Assembly: GCA_035358715.1 (NCBI GenBank)
Contig: DAOPPX010000009.1
Coordinates: 1 to 64,000 of the forward strand
Length of the DNA: 64,000 bases
Direction of reading: 5' to 3'
Origin: UBA8199 sp035358715
Lineage (GTDB): Bacteria; Verrucomicrobiota; Verrucomicrobiia; Limisphaerales; UBA8199
Each line of letters starts with the position of its first letter. The stretch's first letter is position 1. Shown here one piece after another: positions 1 to 9,622 of the stretch. Made by a program: the position numbers and the translations under genes. Below the pieces are notes generated by a model. The model had not been told where the DNA came from and searched no databases. It was given only the letters and a program-made list of their open reading frames with translations.

Positions 1-33
<33 letters not shown>

Positions 34-129
34 ATGGAGGCGGGGTAAAAACCGCCCTCCTAGGTCGGTCAACCCTTCGGGGTTGATTGGGTTCGGCTTA
101 TCGCACAATTCAGTTTTCCAATGAGCAGA

Positions 130-142
130 TGCTCTTTGGCAA
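130..142 (+). promoter_or_regulatory. boxA-like antitermination site in the 16S-tRNA spacer
   Basis: TGCTCTTTGGCAA resembles the bacterial rRNA boxA consensus TGCTCTTTAACA, which recruits NusB/S10 antitermination factors. It lies about 110 bases after the 16S end. Similar sequences precede the 23S gene (492-504) and the 5S gene (3628-3639). The role is inferred from the motif and position. Confidence 0.5.
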
Positions 143-168
143 GTGGTCGAGATTCGAACCCCGCCCCA

Positions 169-228
169 GTGCGGAATGCGGAATGCGGAGTGGGTGTGAT
201 TGAGCACTCCCTATTCGACACTCCGCAC
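169..228. repeat. inverted repeat of 7-base units in the rRNA spacer
   Basis: Left arm 169-192 contains GCGGAAT, GCGGAAT, GCGGAGT in tandem. Right arm 205-228 is an imperfect reverse complement ending in CTCCGCAC. The two arms can form a hairpin just upstream of tRNA-Ala (235). It may be an interspersed heptamer repeat or a processing stem; the sequence alone does not decide. Confidence 0.5.
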
Positions 229-234
229 TCAAAA

Positions 235-310
235 GGGGCTGTAGCTCAGTTGGTAGAGCGGTAGCTTTGCAAGCTATAGGTCGGGAGTTCGAGTCTCCTC
301 AGCTCCACCA
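235..310 (+). tRNA. tRNA-Ala (anticodon TGC)
   Basis: A 76-base cloverleaf with acceptor GGGGCTG, D-loop AGCTCAGTTGGTAGAGC, seven-base anticodon loop TTTGCAA (anticodon 268-270), T-arm GGAGTTCGAGTCTCC, and CCA encoded at 308-310. It sits between 16S and 23S and is followed after 8 bases by tRNA-Ile. The Ala-then-Ile order is the reverse of the E. coli arrangement. Confidence 0.96.
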
Positions 311-318
311 ACCCCTAT

Positions 319-395
319 GGGCGTGTAGCTCAGTTGGTTAGAGCATGCGCTTGATAAGCGCAGGGTCACTGGTTCAACTCCAGTCACGCCCACCA
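319..395 (+). tRNA. tRNA-Ile (anticodon GAT)
   Basis: A 77-base cloverleaf with acceptor GGGCGTG pairing with CACGCCC (385-391), anticodon loop TTGATAA (anticodon 353-355), T-arm CTGGTTCAACTCCAG, and encoded CCA at 393-395. It is the second tRNA of the 16S-23S spacer. Confidence 0.96.
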
Positions 396-491
396 CTCCG
401 TCGCGCTGCGGCGCGCGGAAAACCACTTGCATAACGGTTTGCCGGCCCGGACCGGCCGGAGCTGCATCTCCGGCCGCAAGTCAGTCGGCGG

Positions 492-504
492 TGTTCTTTG
501 ACAA
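492..504 (+). promoter_or_regulatory. boxA-like antitermination site before 23S
   Basis: TGTTCTTTGACAA matches the boxA pattern and lies about 90 bases upstream of the 23S gene, where rRNA operons usually carry a second boxA. The preceding CGGCGG plus TGTTCTTT block recurs at 3622-3635 before the 5S gene, so the motif appears to have been duplicated within the operon. Confidence 0.5.
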
Positions 505-590
505 CTGCACATAGGTAGATAACTAGGGCAAATTACAGTTCGCTGAGTTCTTGTTGCTCCCTGTCGAGGGGGGCAGCGAGGTAACTTTGT

Positions 591-3525
<2,935 letters not shown>

Positions 3526-3643
3526 CTTCTTTCCCTTCTTTGAAGGGCAAGAGCGATTTCAACTCGCGAATTGTAATCCTGATAGTCTCCTGTGTGCAGT
3601 TTTCAGAGAACCCGCCGAGGGCGGCGGTGTTCTTTGTGATTTT

Positions 3644-3757
3644 TTGGTGGCTTTGAAGCTGTGGTCCGACCCGTTCCCATTCCGAACACGGCCGTCAAAC
3701 ACAGTCTTGCCGATGGTAGTGGTTTTATAGACTCCGCGAGAGTAGGTCGCCGCCAGT
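3644..3757 (+). rRNA. rrf: 5S ribosomal RNA
   Basis: About 114 bases, 118 bases after 23S. The conserved core CCATTCCGAACACGG, CGATGGTAGTGG and CGCGAGAGTAGGTCG is present. The ends are set by the terminal helix TTGGTGGC pairing with GCCGCCAG, so they are accurate only to a few bases. A boxA-like TGTTCTTTGTGA lies just upstream at 3628-3639. Confidence 0.93.
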
Positions 3758-3769
3758 TTTTCTATAAAC

Positions 3770-3802
3770 GCCGAGGTCCGGAAAACGGGCTTCGGCTTTT
3801 TT
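3770..3802 (+). terminator. Rho-independent terminator of the rRNA operon
   Basis: An 11-base stem GCCGAGGTCCG / CGGGCTTCGGC (two G-U pairs) with loop GAAAA is followed at once by six T residues (3797-3802). It lies 13 bases after the 5S gene, with no T tract on the other side, so it terminates plus-strand transcription. The next gene is convergent and ends at 3825. Confidence 0.85.
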
Positions 3803-3824
3803 GTTGCCTCGGGGCCTCCTGGAC

Positions 3825-6695
3825 TCAAGGCATCCTGGCGGCTTGATGCGCCTTCGCTCGCAGGATGGCTTCCAACACGGTGTCCAATTGTCTGGCGACG
3901 TCTTCGGCCAGAAAGCGCAGCACAAAATATCCCCGTTCCTGCAGGGCTGCATCTTTCCGACGGTCCCGGCGGTAAGCATCGAGATCAGCCAGGTGCTGCG
4001 GGCCATCAAGTTCGATCACCAATCGGGCGGCTTGGCAGAGAAAATCCACCTCCATTGAGCCCTTCGCATCGAAGGAGATCGGCAGGTTCGCGTTGGGCTG
4101 GAAACTGCCGGACGTCGCATCGAGGGTTTGCAGGCGCCGGAAGAGGAACACTTCGGCGGCGCTCCGAGCTCGCGCCGCGCCCTCATCTCCGGAGCTGGGC
4201 GGCTGAGCTGCGTGAACAAACAAGTTTCCCAGCGGGACATCCACGCCATCGCGTACCAACCGGCGGACACTCGCGGCGTACTCCCGCTTCCACTCCGGGG
4301 CTATTGGCAAGGGAACCTCCGCTGGCCAGCCAGGCACTGCGCTGCCCGGAATCAATAGCGTATACCCGGCGGCTTCGTAGCCGATGCAGCGTCGGTCGAA
4401 CATGCGGGCGAGCATCGGCACGTTCAAATCCGCGTAATCATACACCTGCACCTCGCGCTTGCCTTCATGCAGCCGGTGCAGACGCCCCACGTATTGTGCA
4501 ATTGTTCCCCGCCACGAGACCGGCAAGGCCAGGAAGAGCGTGTCCAGCCGCGGCTCATCAAACCCCTCGCCTATGTAGCGCCCTGTCGCCACCAACACGC
4601 GGCCCTCCTGTTCTGGCGCCTGGGCAAGCGAGACCATCGCCGCCTGCAGCGCCCTCTTTCCCATGCCCCCCTGCAGAGTGATGACATGCGGGATCGCTTT
4701 CGCCAATTCATCGGCCAGCATTTGCACATGTTCTGTTCTCTCGGTTAGCAGAAGCGGAAACCGCCCGGCCTTCACCGCGGCGAGGACGTCCGCGCAAATC
4801 ATCTGGTTGCGGTCGGTCGCGTGCATCAGGGCCGCAGTCAACTTCTGAAATTCGACTCGCGAATCCGCCTCTTCGGTTTCTTGAGCACGGAAGCTCGTCG
4901 GTCGCACCAGGACGTGGTGTGTGAAAGGCCGTTCTGCGGCCTGTTGTCGGGCGCTGACCCGGTAGCGCACCGGGCCGCATTGCATGAAGATTATCGGATG
5001 ATGCCCGTCCTTGCGGGTGATGGTGGCGGAGAGCCCCGTGACGTAACGCGCCTTTGCTCGACGTGCGACCATCTCAAAGCTGGTCGCCGGGAGGTGGTGG
5101 CATTCATCAAAAACAAGGTGCCCATAGGCTCCAACGCAATCATGCACCACACCCTTCCGGACCAGGCTTTGTATCAGCGCCACGTCAACTTTGCCGGTGA
5201 GGATCTTGCGCCCGCCTCCGAGCCGGCCAATGGACTTCGCCGGCACATCGAGGAAGGAGGCCAGGCGCTCCACCCATTGGTTCAGCAGTTGTTGGCGATG
5301 CACAAGGACCAGGCAGTTGACGCCACGGGTCGCGATGAGCCAGGACGCCACCACAGTCTTGCCGAAGGCCGTTGCAGCGGCCAGAACGCCAATGTCGTGG
5401 GCCGCCAAAGCCCTTGCCGCCAACTCCTGTTCGGCCCGCAACTCTCCGTGAAACCGAACCTCGATTGGAGTTCCGGCAAGTCGTTCGTCGCGCAGGGCTG
5501 GTTCAACGCCAAGCGAGGCAAGCAGGCTTCGCGTCTCATCCAGGCATCCGCGTGGCAGCGCCAGGTATTTTGGCCCATCCTCCGCACAATGAATGATGCG
5601 CGGCTTGTCGAATGTTGGCAGCCGCATGCTTTGTGCCCGGTAGAAGTCAGGATTCTGAAACGCCGCCAGCCGCAACAGGCGGTTGCGCAGCCCCGGCGGA
5701 AGTTGCTCTTTGGCGATGTAGATCTGGTCGCCTAGCACCAACTCGACGGACTTGGGCAATGGATCCGCAATGAGAGGTTCCTTCCGTCGGCGCGATGGCG
5801 GCGCGGTCCAGGGAAGCTCGTCGTCTTCCTCACCCACAGCCGACCTTACGCCAGTAATGCGCCCTCGGCGCTCGGCATCCCGTGCGAGTGACTCGGCTTG
5901 TGCGCGGCCGATCTTCCGCACGGAGGAAAGAAATGCCCATTGATCTGCGTAGGGCTGAAACTGGCTGTCCAGGAATACGCTGTTGCCCACTGTCCGCGGC
6001 TGCTTCTGGAGCGGAAGCGCGATCAAGTTGCCGAAGCCGCCCTTGGGCAGGGTGTCTTGATTAGGGAAGAGCCGGTCGTAGGATGTCAGCCCAAGCTCCG
6101 GCCGGCGTTCCATGGTCTCAGTGAGGAGGTGTGAGCCGAGGTTCCTCGCGATGCTGGCTGGCAGCGCCTCTTCAAAGAAGAACCACAGATGGCCGCCCTG
6201 ACCTGAGCGGGACCGTTCCAAAGCGGTTGGCAGCGCTAGACGCTGGCAGGTGTGCTGCAAGGCCTTTGCATCCTCCGCCCATCCCTCGCCGTCAAGGTCA
6301 ATGGCGAGCAAGCAGCAGGCTTCGTCAGCGAGCATCGGGTAGAGGCCCATGACGAACTCCCTGCCGCGGTCGTCCGCACCAGTGAGATGTTGACGGACAA
6401 CCTCATCCGTCACCGGCAGGAGGCGGCGGTTAGGGCAGTCCACGCACTTCACGCGGGGCTTGCCGCATAAGCCACGCGCCCAATCATTGGCGCAAGCCGG
6501 TTGGTAGCCTGCCCGACCGGTCTTTCGGCTTTCAAATCGCCTGGCGTAAACATCGTCGCGCCCGCGGAACAGGGATCGGAAGAGGTTGATCTTGGCAGCG
6601 GAGGGCGACTGGCTTGTGGTTGGGACGGCAACATCCGTTGGGCACTTCCCCAGACTCTGAAGAGGGGCTGCCGCGGAGAACGCATTCGCACTCAC
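3825..6695 (-). CDS. primase-helicase-nuclease protein (TOTE-type conflict protein)
   Basis: A three-module protein of about 956 residues (numbering here follows the 1054-residue open frame from 6989). Residues ~135-380 resemble the archaeo-eukaryotic primase domain of TOTE conflict proteins: a FRSLFRGR start, four cysteines (166, 175, 182, 185) suggesting a zinc knuckle, catalytic-type D-L-D at 231-233, and GGHLWF with H267. Residues ~515-860 form an SF2 helicase: Walker A AFGKT (541-545), DECH 628-631, SAT 654-656, and motif VI QYVGRLHR. Residues ~945-1045 resemble a DUF559/Vsr-like PD-(D/E)xK nuclease with VDF 981-983 and ELDGPQH 993-999. Family knowledge suggests a defence or conflict role; the target is unknown. 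The first 98 codons of the open frame look non-coding and no ATG precedes the primase domain, so GTG at 6695 is chosen, with moderate certainty. Confidence 0.82.
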   Translation of the reverse strand: MSANAFSAAAPLQSLGKCPTDVAVPTTSQSPSAAKINLFRSLFRGRDDVYARRFESRKTGRAGYQPACANDWARGLCGKPRVKCVDCPNRRLLPVTDEVVRQHLTGADDRGREFVMGLYPMLADEACCLLAIDLDGEGWAEDAKALQHTCQRLALPTALERSRSGQGGHLWFFFEEALPASIARNLGSHLLTETMERRPELGLTSYDRLFPNQDTLPKGGFGNLIALPLQKQPRTVGNSVFLDSQFQPYADQWAFLSSVRKIGRAQAESLARDAERRGRITGVRSAVGEEDDELPWTAPPSRRRKEPLIADPLPKSVELVLGDQIYIAKEQLPPGLRNRLLRLAAFQNPDFYRAQSMRLPTFDKPRIIHCAEDGPKYLALPRGCLDETRSLLASLGVEPALRDERLAGTPIEVRFHGELRAEQELAARALAAHDIGVLAAATAFGKTVVASWLIATRGVNCLVLVHRQQLLNQWVERLASFLDVPAKSIGRLGGGRKILTGKVDVALIQSLVRKGVVHDCVGAYGHLVFDECHHLPATSFEMVARRAKARYVTGLSATITRKDGHHPIIFMQCGPVRYRVSARQQAAERPFTHHVLVRPTSFRAQETEEADSRVEFQKLTAALMHATDRNQMICADVLAAVKAGRFPLLLTERTEHVQMLADELAKAIPHVITLQGGMGKRALQAAMVSLAQAPEQEGRVLVATGRYIGEGFDEPRLDTLFLALPVSWRGTIAQYVGRLHRLHEGKREVQVYDYADLNVPMLARMFDRRCIGYEAAGYTLLIPGSAVPGWPAEVPLPIAPEWKREYAASVRRLVRDGVDVPLGNLFVHAAQPPSSGDEGAARARSAAEVFLFRRLQTLDATSGSFQPNANLPISFDAKGSMEVDFLCQAARLVIELDGPQHLADLDAYRRDRRKDAALQERGYFVLRFLAEDVARQLDTVLEAILRAKAHQAARMP

Positions 6696-7018
6696 CGTTC
6701 CAAGCTGCCCCAAGCGCAGCGGGAAGTCGAGAGCGCTCGGGACTTTTGCGAGACGGCGACGGGGAATTGGCAGATGGGAGGGGCTCGTTCCCGAAGTTAC
6801 TGCCACCAGAATATGGGTGAAGGCGGGAGTGATTGATCTCCGCGGGCCGTTGGTTGAATAACGAGGCTTCCTCTGCTCGTTGGGCTCTTTCTTTTGGACG
6901 GACGATTGTTTTGTTCTTACTCGCGGCCAAACTCGAGGTGCCCGCCCAAAGCCCGTCCTGAAATGGAACTTTGCCGATTGACAGGGCAAGCGTCGGTAGA
7001 GGAAGGTGTGGCTTGGTT
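6696..7018. other. divergent intergenic region, helicase gene / purH
   Basis: About 320 bases between the inferred GTG start of the primase-helicase gene and the purH ATG. The helicase frame stays open on the minus strand to an ATG at 6989, but its translation is rich in Arg, Ser and Pro and lacks recognisable features. Promoters for both genes should lie here; I see no convincing -35/-10 pair. A purine-rich GAGGAAGG at 6999-7006 precedes purH. Confidence 0.4.
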
Positions 7019-8572
7019 ATGGAGAAAATTCGACGCGCGCTGCTCTCGGTTTCTGATAAGACAGGACTCGCTTCGCTGGCTCAGGTGCTGGCCGGGGCAG
7101 GGGTGGAGTTGATTTCTACAGGCGGGACGGCCAAGGCACTTCGCGAGGCAGGCTTGCATGTTACCGACCTCAGCAGCTACACCGGTTTTCCTGAGATGCT
7201 GGATGGCCGCGTCAAGACGCTCCACCCCAGAGTACATGGTGGGCTGCTCTACATCCGTGGAAATGAAGACCACGAAGCTGCGATCCGCATGCACGACATC
7301 CGACCGATTGATATGGTGGTGGTAAATCTGTATCCGTTTGAACAGACCGTCGCCCGGCCCAACGTCGCGCTGGCAGAGGCCATCGAGAACATTGACATCG
7401 GGGGGCCTTCCATGCTGCGCAGCGCAGCCAAGAACCACGAAAGCGTGACGGTGGTAGTGGATCCCGGCGACTATGAATCGGTCGCGGAACAGATTAAGAC
7501 AAATGGGCAAACCACGCTGGAACTGCGACGCAAGCTGGCCGCCAAGGCGTTTGCGCGCACTGCGGCCTACGACGCCGCCATTTTTGCGCATCTGGAAAAG
7601 GCCTTTGACATGGCGCCAACTGCTGGCGTGCCGGGAGCATTGCGGATTCAAGCGCCGCTGGCGCGGGTGCTGCGCTACGGTGAGAACCCCCACCAGAAGG
7701 CGGCGCTTTATGGGGGCTTTCATGATTACTTTCAGCAACTGCACGGCAAAGAACTCTCATACAATAACATTCTCGATTTGACCGCCGCGGTGACGCTGAT
7801 CTCGGAATTCTCGGAGGACCCGCCCACTGTGGCCATTCTGAAACACACCAATCCGTGCGGCGTGGGGCAAGGGGGCAGCCTGCGCGAGGCGTGGGACAAG
7901 GCGTTCGCAACTGACCGGCAGGCGCCTTTCGGCGGGATCATTGCGTTGAACCGGGCGCTTGATCGGGCGTGCGCGGAAGCGATTGCGGAGATTTTCAGCG
8001 AGGTGATCGTCGCGCCCGACTTCACGGCTGAGGCGCTCGACGTTTTGCAGAAGAAGAAGAACTTGCGCATTATCAAGGGCTTGGGATCCCCGCTAACAGC
8101 GCAGCCGTGGACCGTGCGCAGCGTGGGCGCTGACTCCTACTTATGGCAGGACTGTGACTTGCGGGTAACGACCTCCGACGACCTGAGGATTGTGACTCGC
8201 CGCCAGCCTACGGAAGCGGAACGCAAGGCAATGTTGTTCGGCTGGCGAGTTGTGAAGCATGTAAAGTCTAATGCCATCGTGTTTGTCGCCGCCGATCGGA
8301 CCCTGGGTATTGGCGCGGGCCAGATGAGCCGGGTGGACTCGAGCCGCATCGCTGTGTGGAAGGCTGGGGAAGCGGGCCTATCGCTCAAAGGCAGCGTGGT
8401 TTGCAGTGATGCGTTCTTTCCCTTTCCGGACGGCCTAATCGCGGCAGCAGAGGCAGGAGCGACGGCGGCGATTCAGCCGGGTGGTTCAGTGCGCGATGCG
8501 GAAGTGACTGCGGCAGCAAACGAGCGCGACGTGGCAATGGCGTTTACCGCCACAAGACACTTCCGGCATTAA
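7019..8572 (+). CDS. purH: bifunctional AICAR formyltransferase / IMP cyclohydrolase
   Basis: PurH catalyses the last two steps of de novo IMP synthesis in the cytoplasm: 10-formyl-THF-dependent formylation of AICAR, then ring closure. The 517-residue product has the usual length. It opens with the MGS-like cyclohydrolase domain (RRALLSVSDKTGL, then STGGTAKALREAGL) and continues with the formyltransferase domain, including the conserved KHTNPCG (K275, H276) and the C-terminal SDAFFPFPDG. The start is set at ATG 7019, not at the in-frame ATG at 6971, because the homologous N-terminus begins here and GAGGAAGG lies upstream. The convergent gene ends 15 bases downstream. Confidence 0.97.
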   Translation: MEKIRRALLSVSDKTGLASLAQVLAGAGVELISTGGTAKALREAGLHVTDLSSYTGFPEMLDGRVKTLHPRVHGGLLYIRGNEDHEAAIRMHDIRPIDMVVVNLYPFEQTVARPNVALAEAIENIDIGGPSMLRSAAKNHESVTVVVDPGDYESVAEQIKTNGQTTLELRRKLAAKAFARTAAYDAAIFAHLEKAFDMAPTAGVPGALRIQAPLARVLRYGENPHQKAALYGGFHDYFQQLHGKELSYNNILDLTAAVTLISEFSEDPPTVAILKHTNPCGVGQGGSLREAWDKAFATDRQAPFGGIIALNRALDRACAEAIAEIFSEVIVAPDFTAEALDVLQKKKNLRIIKGLGSPLTAQPWTVRSVGADSYLWQDCDLRVTTSDDLRIVTRRQPTEAERKAMLFGWRVVKHVKSNAIVFVAADRTLGIGAGQMSRVDSSRIAVWKAGEAGLSLKGSVVCSDAFFPFPDGLIAAAEAGATAAIQPGGSVRDAEVTAAANERDVAMAFTATRHFRH

Positions 8573-8587
8573 CCGGGGCCAGAGGAG

Positions 8588-8974
8588 CTACCGGAGCAGG
8601 TAAATGAGGCCGACCTGGCCGAGGGAAATTGCGCTGATTGCCACCCAGGTTAGCCCTTCACGCCAGCGCAGGCCGTCCTGGCGGGTTTCGCTGAGCCAGA
8701 ATTGCATCTTAAGCGCACCGATGTGAATGCCGTCGCCGTTGCGCAGGACGGTCTGTTGGAGTGGGTGCCCATTAACCGTCGCAGGCGCGGAGGGATGAGC
8801 GATTAGGACGATGCCTTGCGCAGGGTCGAAGTCCAGTTGCAGGTGTTGATCCCAAACGCCCTCATCCTCCAGTTGCAGATCGGCGGCGTTGGAACGCCCG
8901 ATTCGTACAGGAAAACGGCGGGCGACCCATGCGGTGCCCGCCTTTTTCCCGGACAGCAGCTTAAGCTGAACCAT
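8588..8974 (-). CDS. FHA-domain protein with C-terminal membrane anchor
   Basis: A 128-residue protein with a forkhead-associated fold: RIGRSNAADLQLED contains the conserved GR and S of phosphothreonine-binding FHA domains, followed later by VNGHPLQ and LRNGDGIHIG. The last ~25 residues (LTWVAISAISLGQVGLIYLL) form one membrane segment, so the FHA domain is probably tethered on the cytoplasmic face. ATG 8974 shares its A with the TGA of the upstream export gene, implying translational coupling; an in-frame TTG lies two codons earlier. It is the last gene of the exopolysaccharide operon. It may sense phosphorylation linked to the autokinase gene (9623-11800), but FHA domains normally bind phosphothreonine, so this is speculative. 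Confidence 0.82.
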   Translation of the reverse strand: MVQLKLLSGKKAGTAWVARRFPVRIGRSNAADLQLEDEGVWDQHLQLDFDPAQGIVLIAHPSAPATVNGHPLQQTVLRNGDGIHIGALKMQFWLSETRQDGLRWREGLTWVAISAISLGQVGLIYLLR

Positions 8975-9606
8975 CACCAAATGCGGCGTGGGACATAGAC
9001 TTTGTCGCCCGGATAAACCTCCAAGTCCAGGATGGGATTCTCCTGTGCCTTGGGGCAGTTGATGGTGTGAGCGCGGCCATCCACGCGCGTCAGTTTGACT
9101 TTCTTCTTCTTGGCAAAGTCTGTGAATCCGCCGGCTGAGGCAATCGCCTGCAACACCGTAATGCGGCTGTTATAGATCTGCCGATTGGGAGATTTCACCT
9201 CGCCGTAAACGTAGTACCAACGAGTACTCTCCACCGGCTTCACAGTCACGGTCAGGTTCTTGTAGTAGTTCGGCACATAATATGCCCGGATGTCCCGTTC
9301 CAACTCACCCGCAGTCTTGCCGGCGGCTGTGAAAGACTTGTTCAAGAGCAGGGTGATGGTTCCATCCTCCTTGATCTTTCCTGAGAATTCCGGGGTGACC
9401 TGGGGAAGATCGGAGTAGACGATGGTCAACGAATCGCCCACGCGGAATACTTCCGGTTCGGGCGCGACGGCATTGGTCATGGCAATGCCCGCAAGCTGCA
9501 TTTCTTGTGATTGCGTGCGGCACCCACACAGACAGACAACCGCCAGGAATAAACCGCAGACTGCTCCCCAATGCCCTAGCTGCTTACCAACATTTGTGAT
9601 GCTCAT
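8974..9606 (-). CDS. polysaccharide export lipoprotein (Wza-like)
   Basis: A 210-residue outer-membrane lipoprotein. The N-terminal hydrophobic segment ends in the lipobox LCGC at about residues 26-29. It is followed by a polysaccharide export (Poly_export) domain beginning FRVGDSLTIVYSDLP and then an SLBB-like domain (VYGEVKSPNRQIYNSRITVLQAI is the typical region). Such proteins form the periplasmic and outer-membrane part of the export channel for capsular or exopolysaccharide. At 210 residues it is shorter than Wza (about 380) and resembles the one-SLBB export proteins of many environmental bacteria. It begins 16 bases after the autokinase gene and overlaps the FHA gene by one base. Confidence 0.88.
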   Translation of the reverse strand: MSITNVGKQLGHWGAVCGLFLAVVCLCGCRTQSQEMQLAGIAMTNAVAPEPEVFRVGDSLTIVYSDLPQVTPEFSGKIKEDGTITLLLNKSFTAAGKTAGELERDIRAYYVPNYYKNLTVTVKPVESTRWYYVYGEVKSPNRQIYNSRITVLQAIASAGGFTDFAKKKKVKLTRVDGRAHTINCPKAQENPILDLEVYPGDKVYVPRRIW

Positions 9607-9622
9607 TCAATCTAAATCCCTA

